Of a stretch of 34,807 nt of DNA, positions 1-9,662 are shown one piece after another (position 1 is the stretch's first letter; every line of letters starts with the position of its first letter). A program made the translations under genes and the position numbers. The notes under the pieces were generated by a model. The model saw only the letters and a list, made by a program, of their open reading frames with translations, was not told the origin of the DNA and searched no databases. The stretch comes from Streptosporangiaceae bacterium. Lineage in GTDB: Bacteria > Actinomycetota > Actinomycetes > Streptosporangiales > Streptosporangiaceae. The stretch covers positions 1-34,807 of the forward strand of contig JAFARZ010000401.1 of the NCBI GenBank assembly GCA_019245115.1, in the 5' to 3' direction.

Positions 1-1498
1 CCTGCTGCTGCACGCCGGGCCGGGCATGATGAACGCGGTCACCGGCGTCGCGACCGCCGCGATGGACTCGGTGCCGCTGGTGGCCATCAGCGGCGACGTC
101 CCCGGCTACTACACGGGCCGTCACCCGCACCAGGAGACCAACCTCCATAACGACGCCGACCAGACCGCCATCTACCGGCCGTTCGTCAAACGAGCCTGGC
201 ACGCCCACCGGGCCGAGGACCTCCCCCGGTTCACCGAACGTGCCTTCTGGACCGCCACCACCGGCCGGCCCGGCGCGGTCCTGCTCAACATCCCGATGGA
301 CCTGTTCTCCCGGGAAATCCCGGACGACCTCAGCTACCCGCTGCCCGCGCAAGCCGCGCGCCCCGGACTCGAACCCGGTATCGCGCAGCGCATCGCCGCG
401 ATGCTGGCCGACGCCGGACGCCCGCTGATCTACCTCGGCGGCGGGCTGCGCGAAGCCGCCGGCCGCGATGCGCTGATCCGGCTCGCCGAGCGGCTCGGCA
501 TACCCATCGCGCACTCACTGATGGCCAAGGGCACGATACCGGACAGCCACCCGCTGCTGATCGGGATGACCGGCTTCTGGGGCCTGGAACTGGCCAACGA
601 CTACGCACGCGGCGCCGACGTGGTGCTCGCCATCGGCACCCGGTTCGCCGAGACCGACGCCAGCTCCTGGACCCTGTGGCGGTTCCCGCCCTCGCGGCTC
701 ATCCAGATCGACATCGACCCCGCCGAAATCGGGCGGAACTACCCGGTGGAGATCGGCGCCGTGGCCGACGCCACCCTGGCGGTGACAGCGATACTCGAGG
801 CGAGTCACCACCGCCGTTCGGTAGATCGGGACTTTCCGGAAATCCGCGCGGCGAGAAGCGCCGCGTTCGGCCTCACCCGCGACCACGCGTTCCCGCTCCG
901 CCCCCAGCGCATACTCGCCGACCTGCGGGACACGCTGCCGGGCGACGCGATCCTGGTCACCGACGTCGGATGGAACAAGAACGGCGTGGCCCAGTGCTAC
1001 GAGCTGCCCGGCGCCGGCCGGTTCATCACTCCTGGCGGCGCGTCCACGATGGGGTTCGGTCCGGCGGCTGCCGTGGGCGTGGCGATCGGCGCCCCGGAGC
1101 GCCCCGTTGTCGCTCTGGTCGGTGACGGCGGCATGTCCGCACAGCTCCCGGCCATCCCGATGGCGGTCGAGCAGGGACTGCCTGTCCTGTTTGTGGTGAT
1201 GAACAACCGGGCGCACGGCACCATCGCCGACCTCGAGACCGCGCACTACGGCACCGGATCCGGCTGCGAGTTCCGCGATCGGGACGGTCAGCCCTACAGC
1301 CCGGACTTCGCCGCGCTGGCCCGGTCCTGCGGCGCTGACGGCTACGAGATCACGGCGCCGGACGACCTTGCCAAGGCACTGCGCGAGGCGCTCGCGCGTC
1401 GGCGTCCGGCGGTGATCGACGTGCCGATGGTCAACGAGCCGGTGCCCACTCCAGGGCACTGGAACATCACAGACATCTACCGTGGGAGGTTCGAATGA
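1..1498 (+). CDS. Thiamine-diphosphate-dependent enzyme (acetolactate synthase/benzoylformate decarboxylase superfamily), 5' partial
   Basis: The open frame runs in from the window edge (frame starting at base 2) and gives about 498 residues up to the TGA at 1496-1498. The first visible residues already form the conserved N-terminal GPGMMN..TG segment, so the ATG at 26 is internal and roughly 60 residues, including the region of the catalytic Glu, lie outside the window. The three-domain plan is recognisable: Pyr domain, central Rossmann-like domain (LIYLGGGLREAAGRD), and the PP domain with the ThDP/Mg motif GDGG followed about 25 residues later by MNN (near 1120-1210). The family decarboxylates or ligates 2-oxo acids. 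The substrate cannot be read from sequence. Its stop codon overlaps the ATG of the Liv binding protein, so it is co-transcribed with the transporter and probably acts on the imported compound or a derivative. Confidence 0.9.
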   Translation, partial: LLLHAGPGMMNAVTGVATAAMDSVPLVAISGDVPGYYTGRHPHQETNLHNDADQTAIYRPFVKRAWHAHRAEDLPRFTERAFWTATTGRPGAVLLNIPMDLFSREIPDDLSYPLPAQAARPGLEPGIAQRIAAMLADAGRPLIYLGGGLREAAGRDALIRLAERLGIPIAHSLMAKGTIPDSHPLLIGMTGFWGLELANDYARGADVVLAIGTRFAETDASSWTLWRFPPSRLIQIDIDPAEIGRNYPVEIGAVADATLAVTAILEASHHRRSVDRDFPEIRAARSAAFGLTRDHAFPLRPQRILADLRDTLPGDAILVTDVGWNKNGVAQCYELPGAGRFITPGGASTMGFGPAAAVGVAIGAPERPVVALVGDGGMSAQLPAIPMAVEQGLPVLFVVMNNRAHGTIADLETAHYGTGSGCEFRDRDGQPYSPDFAALARSCGADGYEITAPDDLAKALREALARRRPAVIDVPMVNEPVPTPGHWNITDIYRGRFE

Positions 1499-2670
1499 TA
1501 AGAAGATCCAGCGCCGCGGCGATACTACCCGCCGCGGCGATTGCCCTGCTCGCGGCCGCGTGCGGCACCCCCGGCGGCTCATCAGGCGGCTCACCGGGCG
1601 CAGGCGGCGGCTCCACCAAGGCAGCGTCGGGACCGATCAAGATCGCGGTGGTCGACGCACAGAGCGGCTCATCGAGCGACCTCGGCCAGTTCGAGTACCG
1701 CGGCGTCAAGCTGGCCGTCGACCAGGCCAACGCCGCCGGCGGCATAGACGGCCGGAAGATCTCCCTTGGCCTGTACGACGACCAGGGCGACCCGACCGTC
1801 GGCACCGAACTGGCCCGCAAGATCGCCAGCGAGGGCTACATCGCCATGTTCGGCACCGCGGAGAGCGCCGTCACCCTGGCCATGGCGCCCATCCTCGAGT
1901 CCGAGCACATCCCGAACATCACCTCAGGCCAGTCCACCAAGCTGCTCGCGGTCGGCAGCCCGTACCTGTTCCTGAACGGGCCGACCGGCCTCACCTACGA
2001 CTCCACGCTGGCCAAGTACCTGGTCACCACCAAGGGCTACAAGAAGATCGCCATGCTCACCAACAATGACTCCTACGGCGCCGGCGAACAGTCCGCGTTC
2101 ACGACCTCGCTGAAGTCGCTGGGACTGACCCCGGTCGCCGCCGAGGTGGTGCCGGCGGATCAGGCCAACATGACCCCGGCGCTGACCGCCATCCGCGGCA
2201 AGGACCCGCAGGTGCTGTTCATCGGGGCGGAGGAAGCTCAGTCGGGGCTGATCGTCAAGCAGGCCCGCGCGCTCGGCATGAACGCGGTGATCGCGGAGGG
2301 CGCGCCGGCCGGCACGCCGCTGTTCCTGTCCACCGCCGGCGTCAGCGACACCAACGGCACGATCGTCAGCTCTCCTTACCTCGGCAATTCGGTGAACTCC
2401 GCCGCGCAGACGTTCTCCTCCGCGTACCAGGCCGCCTACGGCTCGGCGCCGGAACTGCACGGGGCCAAGGCCTACGACGGCGCCCAGGTGATGATCGCCG
2501 CGCTGAAGGCGTGCCACGGGTGCACCGGCCTGGCGCTGGCCAACGCCATCCGCGCGGTGCATTACTCGGGGCTGCTCGGCTCGTTCGCCTACAATAACCA
2601 GGGCGTCGGCATCTTCGCCACTGCCATCGGCATCCTCAACGATGGCAAGATTCATCCTGTCAGCACTTAA
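1495..2670 (+). CDS. Branched-chain amino acid-type ABC transporter substrate-binding lipoprotein (LivK-like)
   Basis: This 391-residue protein starts with an arginine-rich n-region, a hydrophobic stretch and a lipobox LAAAC (Cys23). A Gly/Ser linker of about 20 residues follows, then a type I periplasmic-binding fold that opens IKIAVVDAQSG and has GGIDGRKI and QGDPTVGTELARKI, typical of Peripla_BP_6. It should be anchored to the outer face of the membrane and deliver ligand to the LivH/LivM permease. The start ATG at 1495 overlaps the upstream stop (ATGA) and follows a GGGAGGT ribosome site. Members bind branched-chain amino acids, amides, urea, aromatic acids and others, so the true ligand is open. 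A run TAACTAACTAACT directly after the gene puts stops in several frames. Confidence 0.92.
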   Translation: MIRRSSAAAILPAAAIALLAAACGTPGGSSGGSPGAGGGSTKAASGPIKIAVVDAQSGSSSDLGQFEYRGVKLAVDQANAAGGIDGRKISLGLYDDQGDPTVGTELARKIASEGYIAMFGTAESAVTLAMAPILESEHIPNITSGQSTKLLAVGSPYLFLNGPTGLTYDSTLAKYLVTTKGYKKIAMLTNNDSYGAGEQSAFTTSLKSLGLTPVAAEVVPADQANMTPALTAIRGKDPQVLFIGAEEAQSGLIVKQARALGMNAVIAEGAPAGTPLFLSTAGVSDTNGTIVSSPYLGNSVNSAAQTFSSAYQAAYGSAPELHGAKAYDGAQVMIAALKACHGCTGLALANAIRAVHYSGLLGSFAYNNQGVGIFATAIGILNDGKIHPVST

Positions 2671-2695
2671 CTAACTAACTGGATGGTTCTTCAGC

Positions 2696-3565
2696 GTGCA
2701 GTCCTTTTTCCAGACGCTCGTCAGCGGGCTGAGCTTCGGCGCGGTGTACGCCCTGGTTGCGCTCGGCTTCTCCCTCGTGTACCGGACCATGGGGCTGGTC
2801 AACTTCGCCCACGGGGCGGTGCTGATGATCGGCGCGTACGTGGCCTCCACGTTCTACCTGTCGGCACGGCTGCCGTTCGTGGCGGCCGTGCCCGCCGCCA
2901 TGGCGGTCACGTCCGCGGTGGGCCTGGTCATCGAGCGGGTGCTGCGGCCGCTGGAGAACAGGGACTTCGACCTGATGCTGATCGGCACGATCGGGGCCGG
3001 CACCGTGCTGGAGGCAGTGGCGATCCTGATCTGGAGTTCGTCCGGCCGGGGGGTCCCATCCCCGGTGCGGACGGCGCCGCTCATCGTCGGCGGGGTACGG
3101 ATCGGCACCTACAACCTGGTGGTGATCGGGGTGGTCGCGGTCGCGATGGCGGCGCTCACCCTGTTCCTGCAGCACACCAAGCGGGGCGCGGCCATGCAGG
3201 CGGTCGCGATGGACCACGAGGCGGCCACCGCGGTCGGCATCCACGTGGGGCGTTCCAACGCGATCGCGTTCGCGATCGGCGCCGGGCTCGCGGCCCTGGC
3301 CGGATCGCTGGCGTCGCCGATGCTGTACGTCAGCCCGACGATGGGTGACTCGCTGGGCATTCAGGGTTTCGCGGCGGCCATCCTGGGCGGGTTCGGGTCG
3401 ATTCCCGGTGCGATCGTCGGCGGGCTCGGCATCGGGGTGATCGGCTCGTTCGCCGCGCAGTGGTTCCAGGGCTACTCCGACCTGGTGACTTTCGTGGTGT
3501 TCACCGTGCTGGTGATGATCAAGCCCACCGGAATCTTCGGCGAGAGGACGGTGAGCCGAGCATGA
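2696..3565 (+). CDS. livH: Branched-chain amino acid-type ABC transporter permease (LivH-like)
   Basis: A 289-residue integral membrane protein with the LivH N-terminus (SGLSFGAVYALVALGFSLVYR, then GLVNFAHG) and about eight hydrophobic segments. The conserved cytoplasmic coupling region is present as MQAVAMDHEAATAVGI. The start is the GTG at 2696; the ATG at 2683 is in another frame. It lies 25 bp after the binding-protein gene, and its stop overlaps the ATG of the LivM-LivG fusion (ATGA at 3562). It should form one half of the heterodimeric channel with the LivM half of the next gene. The gene symbol denotes family only; substrate unknown. Confidence 0.92.
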   Translation: MQSFFQTLVSGLSFGAVYALVALGFSLVYRTMGLVNFAHGAVLMIGAYVASTFYLSARLPFVAAVPAAMAVTSAVGLVIERVLRPLENRDFDLMLIGTIGAGTVLEAVAILIWSSSGRGVPSPVRTAPLIVGGVRIGTYNLVVIGVVAVAMAALTLFLQHTKRGAAMQAVAMDHEAATAVGIHVGRSNAIAFAIGAGLAALAGSLASPMLYVSPTMGDSLGIQGFAAAILGGFGSIPGAIVGGLGIGVIGSFAAQWFQGYSDLVTFVVFTVLVMIKPTGIFGERTVSRA

Positions 3566-5565
3566 GCACCGTTCTGACACCGTTCCGTGTGCGCCTGCTG
3601 GGGCTGGCGGTGCTCGCCGTGGTGGCGTGGCTGCTGCCGTACCGGCTGAACATCTACTGGATCTCGGTCGCGGACACCGCCCTGCTCTTCGCGCTGCTGG
3701 CCATCGGGATGGGCCTGGTCATGGGCATCGCCGGGCAGGTCAACCTGGCCCAGATCGCCTTCTTCGGGGTGGGCGCATACGCGACCGCCATCTTGACCAC
3801 CCACGACGGCTACGGATTCTGGGTGGCGGCACTGCTCGCCATGGTGGCGGCCGTTCTGGCGGGCCTGGTGGCCGGCGTGCCGGCGCTGCGAATCCAGTCG
3901 CACTACCTCGGCATCGTCACCCTCGGGCTGGCCGTCGCGTTCGTCGACTGGATCACCAACGCGCCGGTCACCGGCGGGGACTCGGGCATCTCCGGTATCC
4001 CCACACCACCGCTGTTCGGCATCGACCTGACCAGCCAGTACTTGTACTACTACCTGGAGCTGGTGGTGCTGGCCCTGGGCCTGTTGTTCGGCCTGTTCGT
4101 GGTGCGGACGCCGCTGGGCCGGCGGATGCGGGCGATGCGGGACGACGCGCTGGCGGCGGGCGCGGCGGGCGCCGAGATCGGCGTGCTGCGGATGATGGCC
4201 TTCGGCCTGGCCAGCGTGTACGGCGGTGCGGCCGGGGTGCTGTACGCCGGGCTGATCCATTACGTCGCGCCGGAGACGTTCAGCATCGCGGACATGTTCC
4301 TGCTGCTGGCCATGGTGATCATCGGCGGGCGGCAGTCGCTGGCAGGATGCGTGATCGGTGCGGTGGGGCTGACCGTGGCCCAGCAGGAGCTGACCAACCT
4401 GGCAGCCTACGCCCAGCTCGGCTATGGCGTGGTCGTGGTGGCAGTGGTCGTGTTCGCGCCGGCCGGCCTGGTCGGGATACCGGCGCGGCTGCGCCGGCGC
4501 CGCGTGCGTTCCGTCGCGGCGCTGGAGGCGTTCCAGCCGTCCATGCTGGGCGGCGCGGAAGGGCGAGCGGAAGCGAGCGCCGCGGCGGTTGCCGTCCCGA
4601 AGGGGCGGCGATTCCCGCCGTGGCTCCAAGCCGGCCGAGCGCCGCGGCGGTTGCCGTCCCGAAGGGGCGGCGATTCCCGCCGTGGCTCCAAGCCGGCCGA
4701 GCGCAGCGAGGCCTTGGCGCGGAGGAAAACACAGCGAGGCCTTGGCGCGGAGGGAAGAGGAGCGGTTCCCGGGGTTCTGCTCTCGGTATCTGGGCTGGTC
4801 ATGCGGTTCCGCGGAGTGACCGCGCTGGACGACGTGTCGCTGGAGGTCCGGGCCGGCGAGATCCTTGGAGTGGTCGGACCGAACGGATCGGGCAAGACGA
4901 CGCTGTTCAACGTGATCAGCGGACTGTACCGGCCGTCCGGCGGGTCGGTCCGGTTCGCGGGCCGCTCGATTGCCGGGGCGCGGTCGTACCGGATCTCCCA
5001 GCTCGGGATCGCCCGGACGTTCCAGCACCTGCGGCTGTTCCGGCACCTGACCGTGCTGGACAACGTGCTCGTGTCGATGGACCGCACGCGAAGCTGGTGG
5101 AGCTGGCGGTACATCTGCTGGCCGTTCGGGGTATGGCGGTACGACCACGCGCTGCGCTCGCGGGCGCTCGCTCTGCTGCGCGGCTTCGGCCTGGCTGGGT
5201 TCGCGTCCGCGCTGCCTGCCGAGCTACCGTATGGCATCCAGCGGCGGCTGGAGATCGCCCGGGCTCTCGCCAGCTCTCCGCGCCTGCTGCTGCTGGACGA
5301 GCCGGCCGCCGGGCTGAATGGCGACGAGCAGCGGCAGCTCGCCGGGATCGTCCGGGCGATCCGGGACAGCGGGGTCACTGTGATGATCATCGAGCACAAC
5401 ATGGGACTTGTGATGTCGCTGTGCGAGCGGGTTGTGGTGCTGGACAGCGGAGCGGTGATCGCGTCCGGCGAGCCCGGTGAGGTGGCGCGCGACCCCGCGG
5501 TACTCGAGGCCTACCTGGGCAAGTCCGCGCTGCCCGGTTTGCCGGTGCCGGAGGCTTCGCCATGA
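3562..5565 (+). CDS. Fused LivM permease - LivG ATPase
   Basis: One uninterrupted 667-residue frame encodes two subunits that are usually separate. Residues 1 to about 315 are a LivM permease (GMGLVMGIAGQVNLAQIAFFGVGAYATA; RAMRDDALAAGAAG). A basic linker of about 100 residues follows. From about residue 412 there is a LivG ATPase with Walker A GPNGSGKT near residue 439, a LivG-type signature (LPYGIQRRLEIARAL), Walker B LLLLDEPAAGL and switch region IIEHNM. The start chosen is the ATG at 3562, which overlaps the livH stop; an in-frame ATG at 3460 lies inside livH. The linker is encoded by tandem duplications (see repeats at 4579-4753). Its stop overlaps the next ATG (ATGA at 5562). In-frame fusion forces 1:1 stoichiometry of permease and ATPase. 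Confidence 0.9.
   Translation: MSTVLTPFRVRLLGLAVLAVVAWLLPYRLNIYWISVADTALLFALLAIGMGLVMGIAGQVNLAQIAFFGVGAYATAILTTHDGYGFWVAALLAMVAAVLAGLVAGVPALRIQSHYLGIVTLGLAVAFVDWITNAPVTGGDSGISGIPTPPLFGIDLTSQYLYYYLELVVLALGLLFGLFVVRTPLGRRMRAMRDDALAAGAAGAEIGVLRMMAFGLASVYGGAAGVLYAGLIHYVAPETFSIADMFLLLAMVIIGGRQSLAGCVIGAVGLTVAQQELTNLAAYAQLGYGVVVVAVVVFAPAGLVGIPARLRRRRVRSVAALEAFQPSMLGGAEGRAEASAAAVAVPKGRRFPPWLQAGRAPRRLPSRRGGDSRRGSKPAERSEALARRKTQRGLGAEGRGAVPGVLLSVSGLVMRFRGVTALDDVSLEVRAGEILGVVGPNGSGKTTLFNVISGLYRPSGGSVRFAGRSIAGARSYRISQLGIARTFQHLRLFRHLTVLDNVLVSMDRTRSWWSWRYICWPFGVWRYDHALRSRALALLRGFGLAGFASALPAELPYGIQRRLEIARALASSPRLLLLDEPAAGLNGDEQRQLAGIVRAIRDSGVTVMIIEHNMGLVMSLCERVVVLDSGAVIASGEPGEVARDPAVLEAYLGKSALPGLPVPEASP
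4579..4702 (+). repeat. Two tandem copies of a 62-bp repeat inside the LivM-LivG linker
   Basis: Copy 1 is 4579-4640 and copy 2 is 4641-4702. Both begin GCCGCGGCGGTTGCCGTCCC and end GCCGGCCGAGC, identical by eye. Because 62 is not a multiple of 3, the two copies are read in different frames and give different peptides (PKGRRFPPWLQAGRA, then PSRRGGDSRRGSKPAER). Confidence 0.9.
4704..4753 (+). repeat. 22-bp direct repeat, 28-bp period, in the same linker
   Basis: The sequence CAGCGAGGCCTTGGCGCGGAGG occurs at 4704-4725 and again at 4732-4753, offset by 28 bp, directly after the 62-bp repeats. 62 + 28 = 90, so the two duplications together keep the ATPase half in frame with the permease half. 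Confidence 0.88.
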
Positions 5566-6278
5566 CCGATCAGACGCTGGCCGTTGAGAACCTGGCGGTG
5601 CGATACGGCGGGGTGACCGCCGTGCGGTCGGTCAGCTTCACCGTGGCGCCTGGCCAGTCGGTCGGGCTGATCGGCGCGAACGGCGCCGGCAAGACCTCCA
5701 CGCTGCGGGCGCTGATGGGGCTGGTGCCACGGGCCGGCGGCACGGTCCGGTTCGGCTCCCGGGACCTGGGGAGGGTCGCAGCGCGCAACATGGTGCGGCT
5801 GGGCATCGGCTACGTCCCCGAAGGACGGCATGTCTTCGCCGGGCTGCCGGTGGAGAAGAACCTGCTGCTCGGCGCGTATGCATCGGGCTGGGGGCCGGAG
5901 TGCCGCGAGGCACTGGCTTCGGTGTATGAGCTGTTCCCGGTGCTGGCGCAGATGCGCGGCAGGCTGGCCGGCGCCCTGTCCGGCGGCCAGCAGCAGATGC
6001 TGGCCATCGGCCGCGCCCTGATGGCCAGGCCGGTGCTCCTGCTGCTCGACGAACCCTCTATGGGCCTGTCACCCAAGCTCGTCGAGGTGATACTCGGCGC
6101 ACTGCAACGGCTGCGCGGCGAGGGCCTGAGCCTGCTGCTGGTCGAGCAGAACGCCATGCTCACCTTCGAGGTCACCAGCGAAAGCATCGTACTGGAGAAC
6201 GGCGAAGTCGCGATGACCGGGACTTCTGCCGCCCTGCGCGCCGACCCCAGGATCCGCCGCATCTACCTCGGCCTGTAA
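5562..6278 (+). CDS. livF: Branched-chain amino acid-type ABC transporter ATPase (LivF-like)
   Basis: A 238-residue ATPase with Walker A GANGAGKTS near residue 37, signature LSGGQQQMLAIGRAL, Walker B LLLLDEPSMGLSP and the switch segment LLVEQN; the ending IRRIYLGL is typical of LivF. It pairs with the LivG half of the preceding fusion to form the cytoplasmic motor. The ATG overlaps the upstream stop. It is the last gene of the operon that begins upstream of the window, and no clear terminator hairpin was seen immediately after its TAA. Confidence 0.93.
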   Translation: MTDQTLAVENLAVRYGGVTAVRSVSFTVAPGQSVGLIGANGAGKTSTLRALMGLVPRAGGTVRFGSRDLGRVAARNMVRLGIGYVPEGRHVFAGLPVEKNLLLGAYASGWGPECREALASVYELFPVLAQMRGRLAGALSGGQQQMLAIGRALMARPVLLLLDEPSMGLSPKLVEVILGALQRLRGEGLSLLLVEQNAMLTFEVTSESIVLENGEVAMTGTSAALRADPRIRRIYLGL

Positions 6279-6350
6279 TAGGTCGAAGATTTTGCGCTAC
6301 AACAACTGTGATGCACGAGTGAATGCGGGAATCCTGGTTCGCCAGCGGTC

Positions 6351-6828
6351 TCAGCGACGGGTCCTTGCGTCCTCCGTCGCGAAGGATTCGAAGGCCGACA
6401 GGTCGTCGCCCAGGGCGTTGAGGATGGGCAGAGCCCGCTGCCAGGCACGCCTGGCGGAGGCCACATTGCCTGCCTGACGCTGCATGATGGCGAACCAGCG
6501 GAGTGTGTACGCCTCTTCGTACCGGTCACGCTGGTCATGGAAGATGGTGAGCGCGGCGGTGAGGTGGGCTGCCGCGAGCTCATAATTCCCGCTGCGCTAC
6601 TGGCACTGGCCGAGGGTGCGCAGGAAATGCGCCCGGACGGGGCGAAGACATATCCGCTCCCGGCTGAGCCGATGAGCTCCGCGCCGCCCAGAAGCCTGCA
6701 CAGCCGGTAGACGTAGGTACGTACTATTCCGACCGCGGATTTCGGAGGATCCTCCGCCCACAGCGCGTCGACGAGGTCTACCCCCAGAAGTGGCGACAAG
6801 GATTCACGCTGAAAGGGAGATTTCCGAA
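6351..6828 (-). pseudogene. Decayed SARP/AfsR-type transcriptional regulator
   Basis: On the minus strand, 6800 to about 6650 encodes a recognisable OmpR/SARP winged-helix end (DLVDALWAEDPP..AVGIVRTYVYRLCRLLGG, then GSGYVFAP). The frame then changes. In the shifted frame, 6600-6351 encodes a TPR segment typical of AfsR-like C-termini (GNYELAAAHLTAALTIF, EEAYTLRWFAIMQRQAGN, ARRAWQRALPILNALGD) ending at a TGA (6351-6353). A TAG at 6597-6599 interrupts the TPR frame where the family usually has Trp. The BTAD and NTPase domains that normally separate these parts are missing. This is a gene remnant with a large internal deletion, a frameshift and a nonsense codon, not a functional regulator. Confidence 0.75.
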
Positions 6829-7040
6829 GGAACAGCTGGATGCGTAAACAGAGCCGACGTACGGAAAGTGAGGGACCGAAATTTTCGCTGACATGCGCTA
6901 TGCGTTCCGGCTTCCGGCCTCACGGAATGCCCTATCAGCCCATCCATTGAACATCCACGGAGCGTTTATCGCCTGAATGTCTCATGGACACAGACAGGGG
7001 CACGTCGGGGCAGACAGCCGTCGAATCAAGGGGACGTATT
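6829..7040. other. Non-coding gap upstream of the LuxR-type gene
   Basis: No convincing gene is visible between the regulator remnant and the LuxR-type start. The stretch is less GC-rich than its surroundings and ends in the ribosome site at about 7028-7034; the promoter presumably lies here but no clear -35/-10 pair was identified. Confidence 0.4.
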
Positions 7041-7733
7041 ATGACGGGGACCACAGCGCAGCGGCCTTTTTCCAGCACAGCGGATGGCCACGGAGAGGAC
7101 CCATGCACGCTCGTTCTCGTCTGCGGTAGCCCGGTCATGCTCAGCGGACTGGAGCGGATGCTGGCCAGCGCCTCTGGCGTGAGCATCCGGTATTCCGTGG
7201 CTTCCGTCGCCGAACTGCACGGTCGCGAGCCATCTCCCGGCCTGCTGGTCATCGACTTGAACGGGCTACGCGTACCACGTGGCACGCAGATCGACGCCGC
7301 GTTCTGGGCCGCGCTGCCCCGCACCCGCGGGATCGTCATGCTCTGCCGCCCGGAGGACCCGCCGGATCTGATCGTCGCACTGCGCGGCGGCGTCCGTGCC
7401 TTCCTGACCCAGGGCTGCGGCGTCGATGAACTGCTTGCCGCGGTGCGCACGGCCTGGCGCGGCGGCGTGCACGTGAGCCCGGACCTGGCCCGGCAACTGG
7501 TCACCCAGGCAGCCCAGGACGGCGCTGATCAGGACCGGCTGTCCCCCCGCGAGATCGAGACGCTGCGCTTGGTCGCCGCGGGACTCACCCACGGCCAGAT
7601 CAGCCGCCGGCTGGGCCTCACCGAGGCGACCGTCAGCACCTACGTCCGGCGGATCCGGGTCAAGCTCAACGCCGGTAACAAAGCCGATCTCACCCGCATG
7701 GCCATCGAGCTAGGTTACGTCGCAGGCCGGTGA
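7041..7733 (+). CDS. LuxR-family response-regulator-like protein with degenerate receiver domain
   Basis: A 230-residue protein. The C-terminal 65 residues are a clear LuxR/GerE helix-turn-helix (LSPREIETLRLVAAGLTHGQISRRLGLTEATVSTYV). The N-terminal part has the size and strand pattern of a receiver domain (LVLVCGSPVMLSGLERML; LLVIDLNGL), but the acidic pair after strand 1 is replaced by CGS. The conserved Lys near the end of the domain is also absent (FLTQGCG where FLLKD is usual). Phosphorylation is therefore unlikely, although an Asp remains in LVIDLN. The ATG at 7041 is preferred over 6984 because AAGGGGA sits about 6 nt upstream. No sensor kinase is adjacent. It converges on the RiPP/exporter operon and could regulate it, which is inference only. 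Confidence 0.85.
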   Translation: MTGTTAQRPFSSTADGHGEDPCTLVLVCGSPVMLSGLERMLASASGVSIRYSVASVAELHGREPSPGLLVIDLNGLRVPRGTQIDAAFWAALPRTRGIVMLCRPEDPPDLIVALRGGVRAFLTQGCGVDELLAAVRTAWRGGVHVSPDLARQLVTQAAQDGADQDRLSPREIETLRLVAAGLTHGQISRRLGLTEATVSTYVRRIRVKLNAGNKADLTRMAIELGYVAGR

Positions 7734-7774
7734 CCGCTCCCCCCAGCCAGCCGGAGCGCCGGCCGGACGGTGAA

Positions 7775-7794
7775 GCACGAACGCCGTTCGGTGC
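7775..7794. terminator. Hairpin between convergent genes (possible bidirectional terminator)
   Basis: GCACGAACGCCGTTCGGTGC folds into a stem with one bulged base and a GCC loop. It lies in the 91-bp gap between the convergent LuxR-type gene and the exporter permease and is followed on the + strand by a T-rich stretch (CTTGATTCCGATTTTGAT). Confidence 0.4.
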
Positions 7795-7824
7795 CTTGAT
7801 TCCGATTTTGATCGTGCCTGGCTG

Positions 7825-8651
7825 TCACAAGTCACGGGACTGGCGGCGCAGGGCCTGGCTGACCAGCGCACCGGCTCCGGCAGCGACCGCGGCGAACGCG
7901 GCCAGCGGTAGCCAGTCGCTGGACAGACCGAAGAGCACGCTGTCCCTGAGCACGCCGACGCCATATGTCACGGGGTTCACGAATTGCAACCAGCGGACGC
8001 TGGCAGCCATCCGGTCGGCCGGATAGAACGCCGGGCTCGCGAAGAGCAGGATCGGGGTCAGCACGTTCACCAGCACCATGAACCGCTGGAAGTCCCGTAC
8101 GCTCGCGGCGAGCAGCAGGTAGAGGCAGTTGAAAGCGGGAGCGGTGGCCATCACCCCGGTGAGCAAGGCAGCCCACTGACCCGCCGACCAGTGCACCGGC
8201 AGCACCAGCGCGGAAACGATCAGGGCAGCCAGCGTCTGCGCGAGAACCAGGGCGGAGCCGGCGATCAGCTTACCGGCGATGAAGAAGCTCCGCCGCGATG
8301 GATACGAGGAAAGCTCCAGCGTCATGTTGCCCAGGCGCTCCTGGAAGAGCGCCGTTCCAGCGGTCGTGGAGGCGGCGAGCAGTGAGGAGAACAGCAACCC
8401 CGGAACAACGAACTCCGGGTAACCGATGATCCGGCCGTGGTAGGAGACGCCCGGCAGCAGGTGGGCCAGTGACGTGGCGAACAGCATGATATAGGCGCCG
8501 GTGGGGACGACCGCCAATAGCAGGTTGGTGCGATCCCTGGTCAACAGCCGCAGTTCGCGGTGCAGGACCGCCGCGAGCTCCCCACGCCGCCACGCCGCCT
8601 GCCTGCCGGGGAAGCATCCGGTCTCGGCCGGTCCCGTCCGGGCTGTCTGGT

Positions 8652-8655
<4 letters not shown>
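7825..8655 (-). CDS. ABC-2-type transporter permease (RiPP cluster exporter)
   Basis: A 276-residue membrane protein with an N-terminal amphipathic stretch (VLHRELRLLTRDRTNLLLAVV) and six hydrophobic segments, in the layout of ABC-2/NodJ/DrrB permeases; FVVPGLLFSS and the ending VNPVTYGVGVLRDSV fit the family. With the ATPase encoded immediately upstream it should form an exporter. The ATG at 8655 overlaps the ATPase stop (8652-8654), a 4-bp translational coupling. As last gene of the RiPP operon it is the natural candidate to secrete the processed peptide; drug-type substrates are the alternative. Confidence 0.88.

Positions 8656-9658
<1,003 letters not shown>

Positions 9659-9662
<4 letters not shown>

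Noticed and set aside
3472-5148. Long open frame on the minus strand opposite the LivM-LivG gene
   Set aside because: It is a shadow of high-GC coding sequence with low-complexity Arg/Gln/His composition and no domain pattern. Similar antisense frames at 515-1594 and 16244-17566 were dropped for the same reason.
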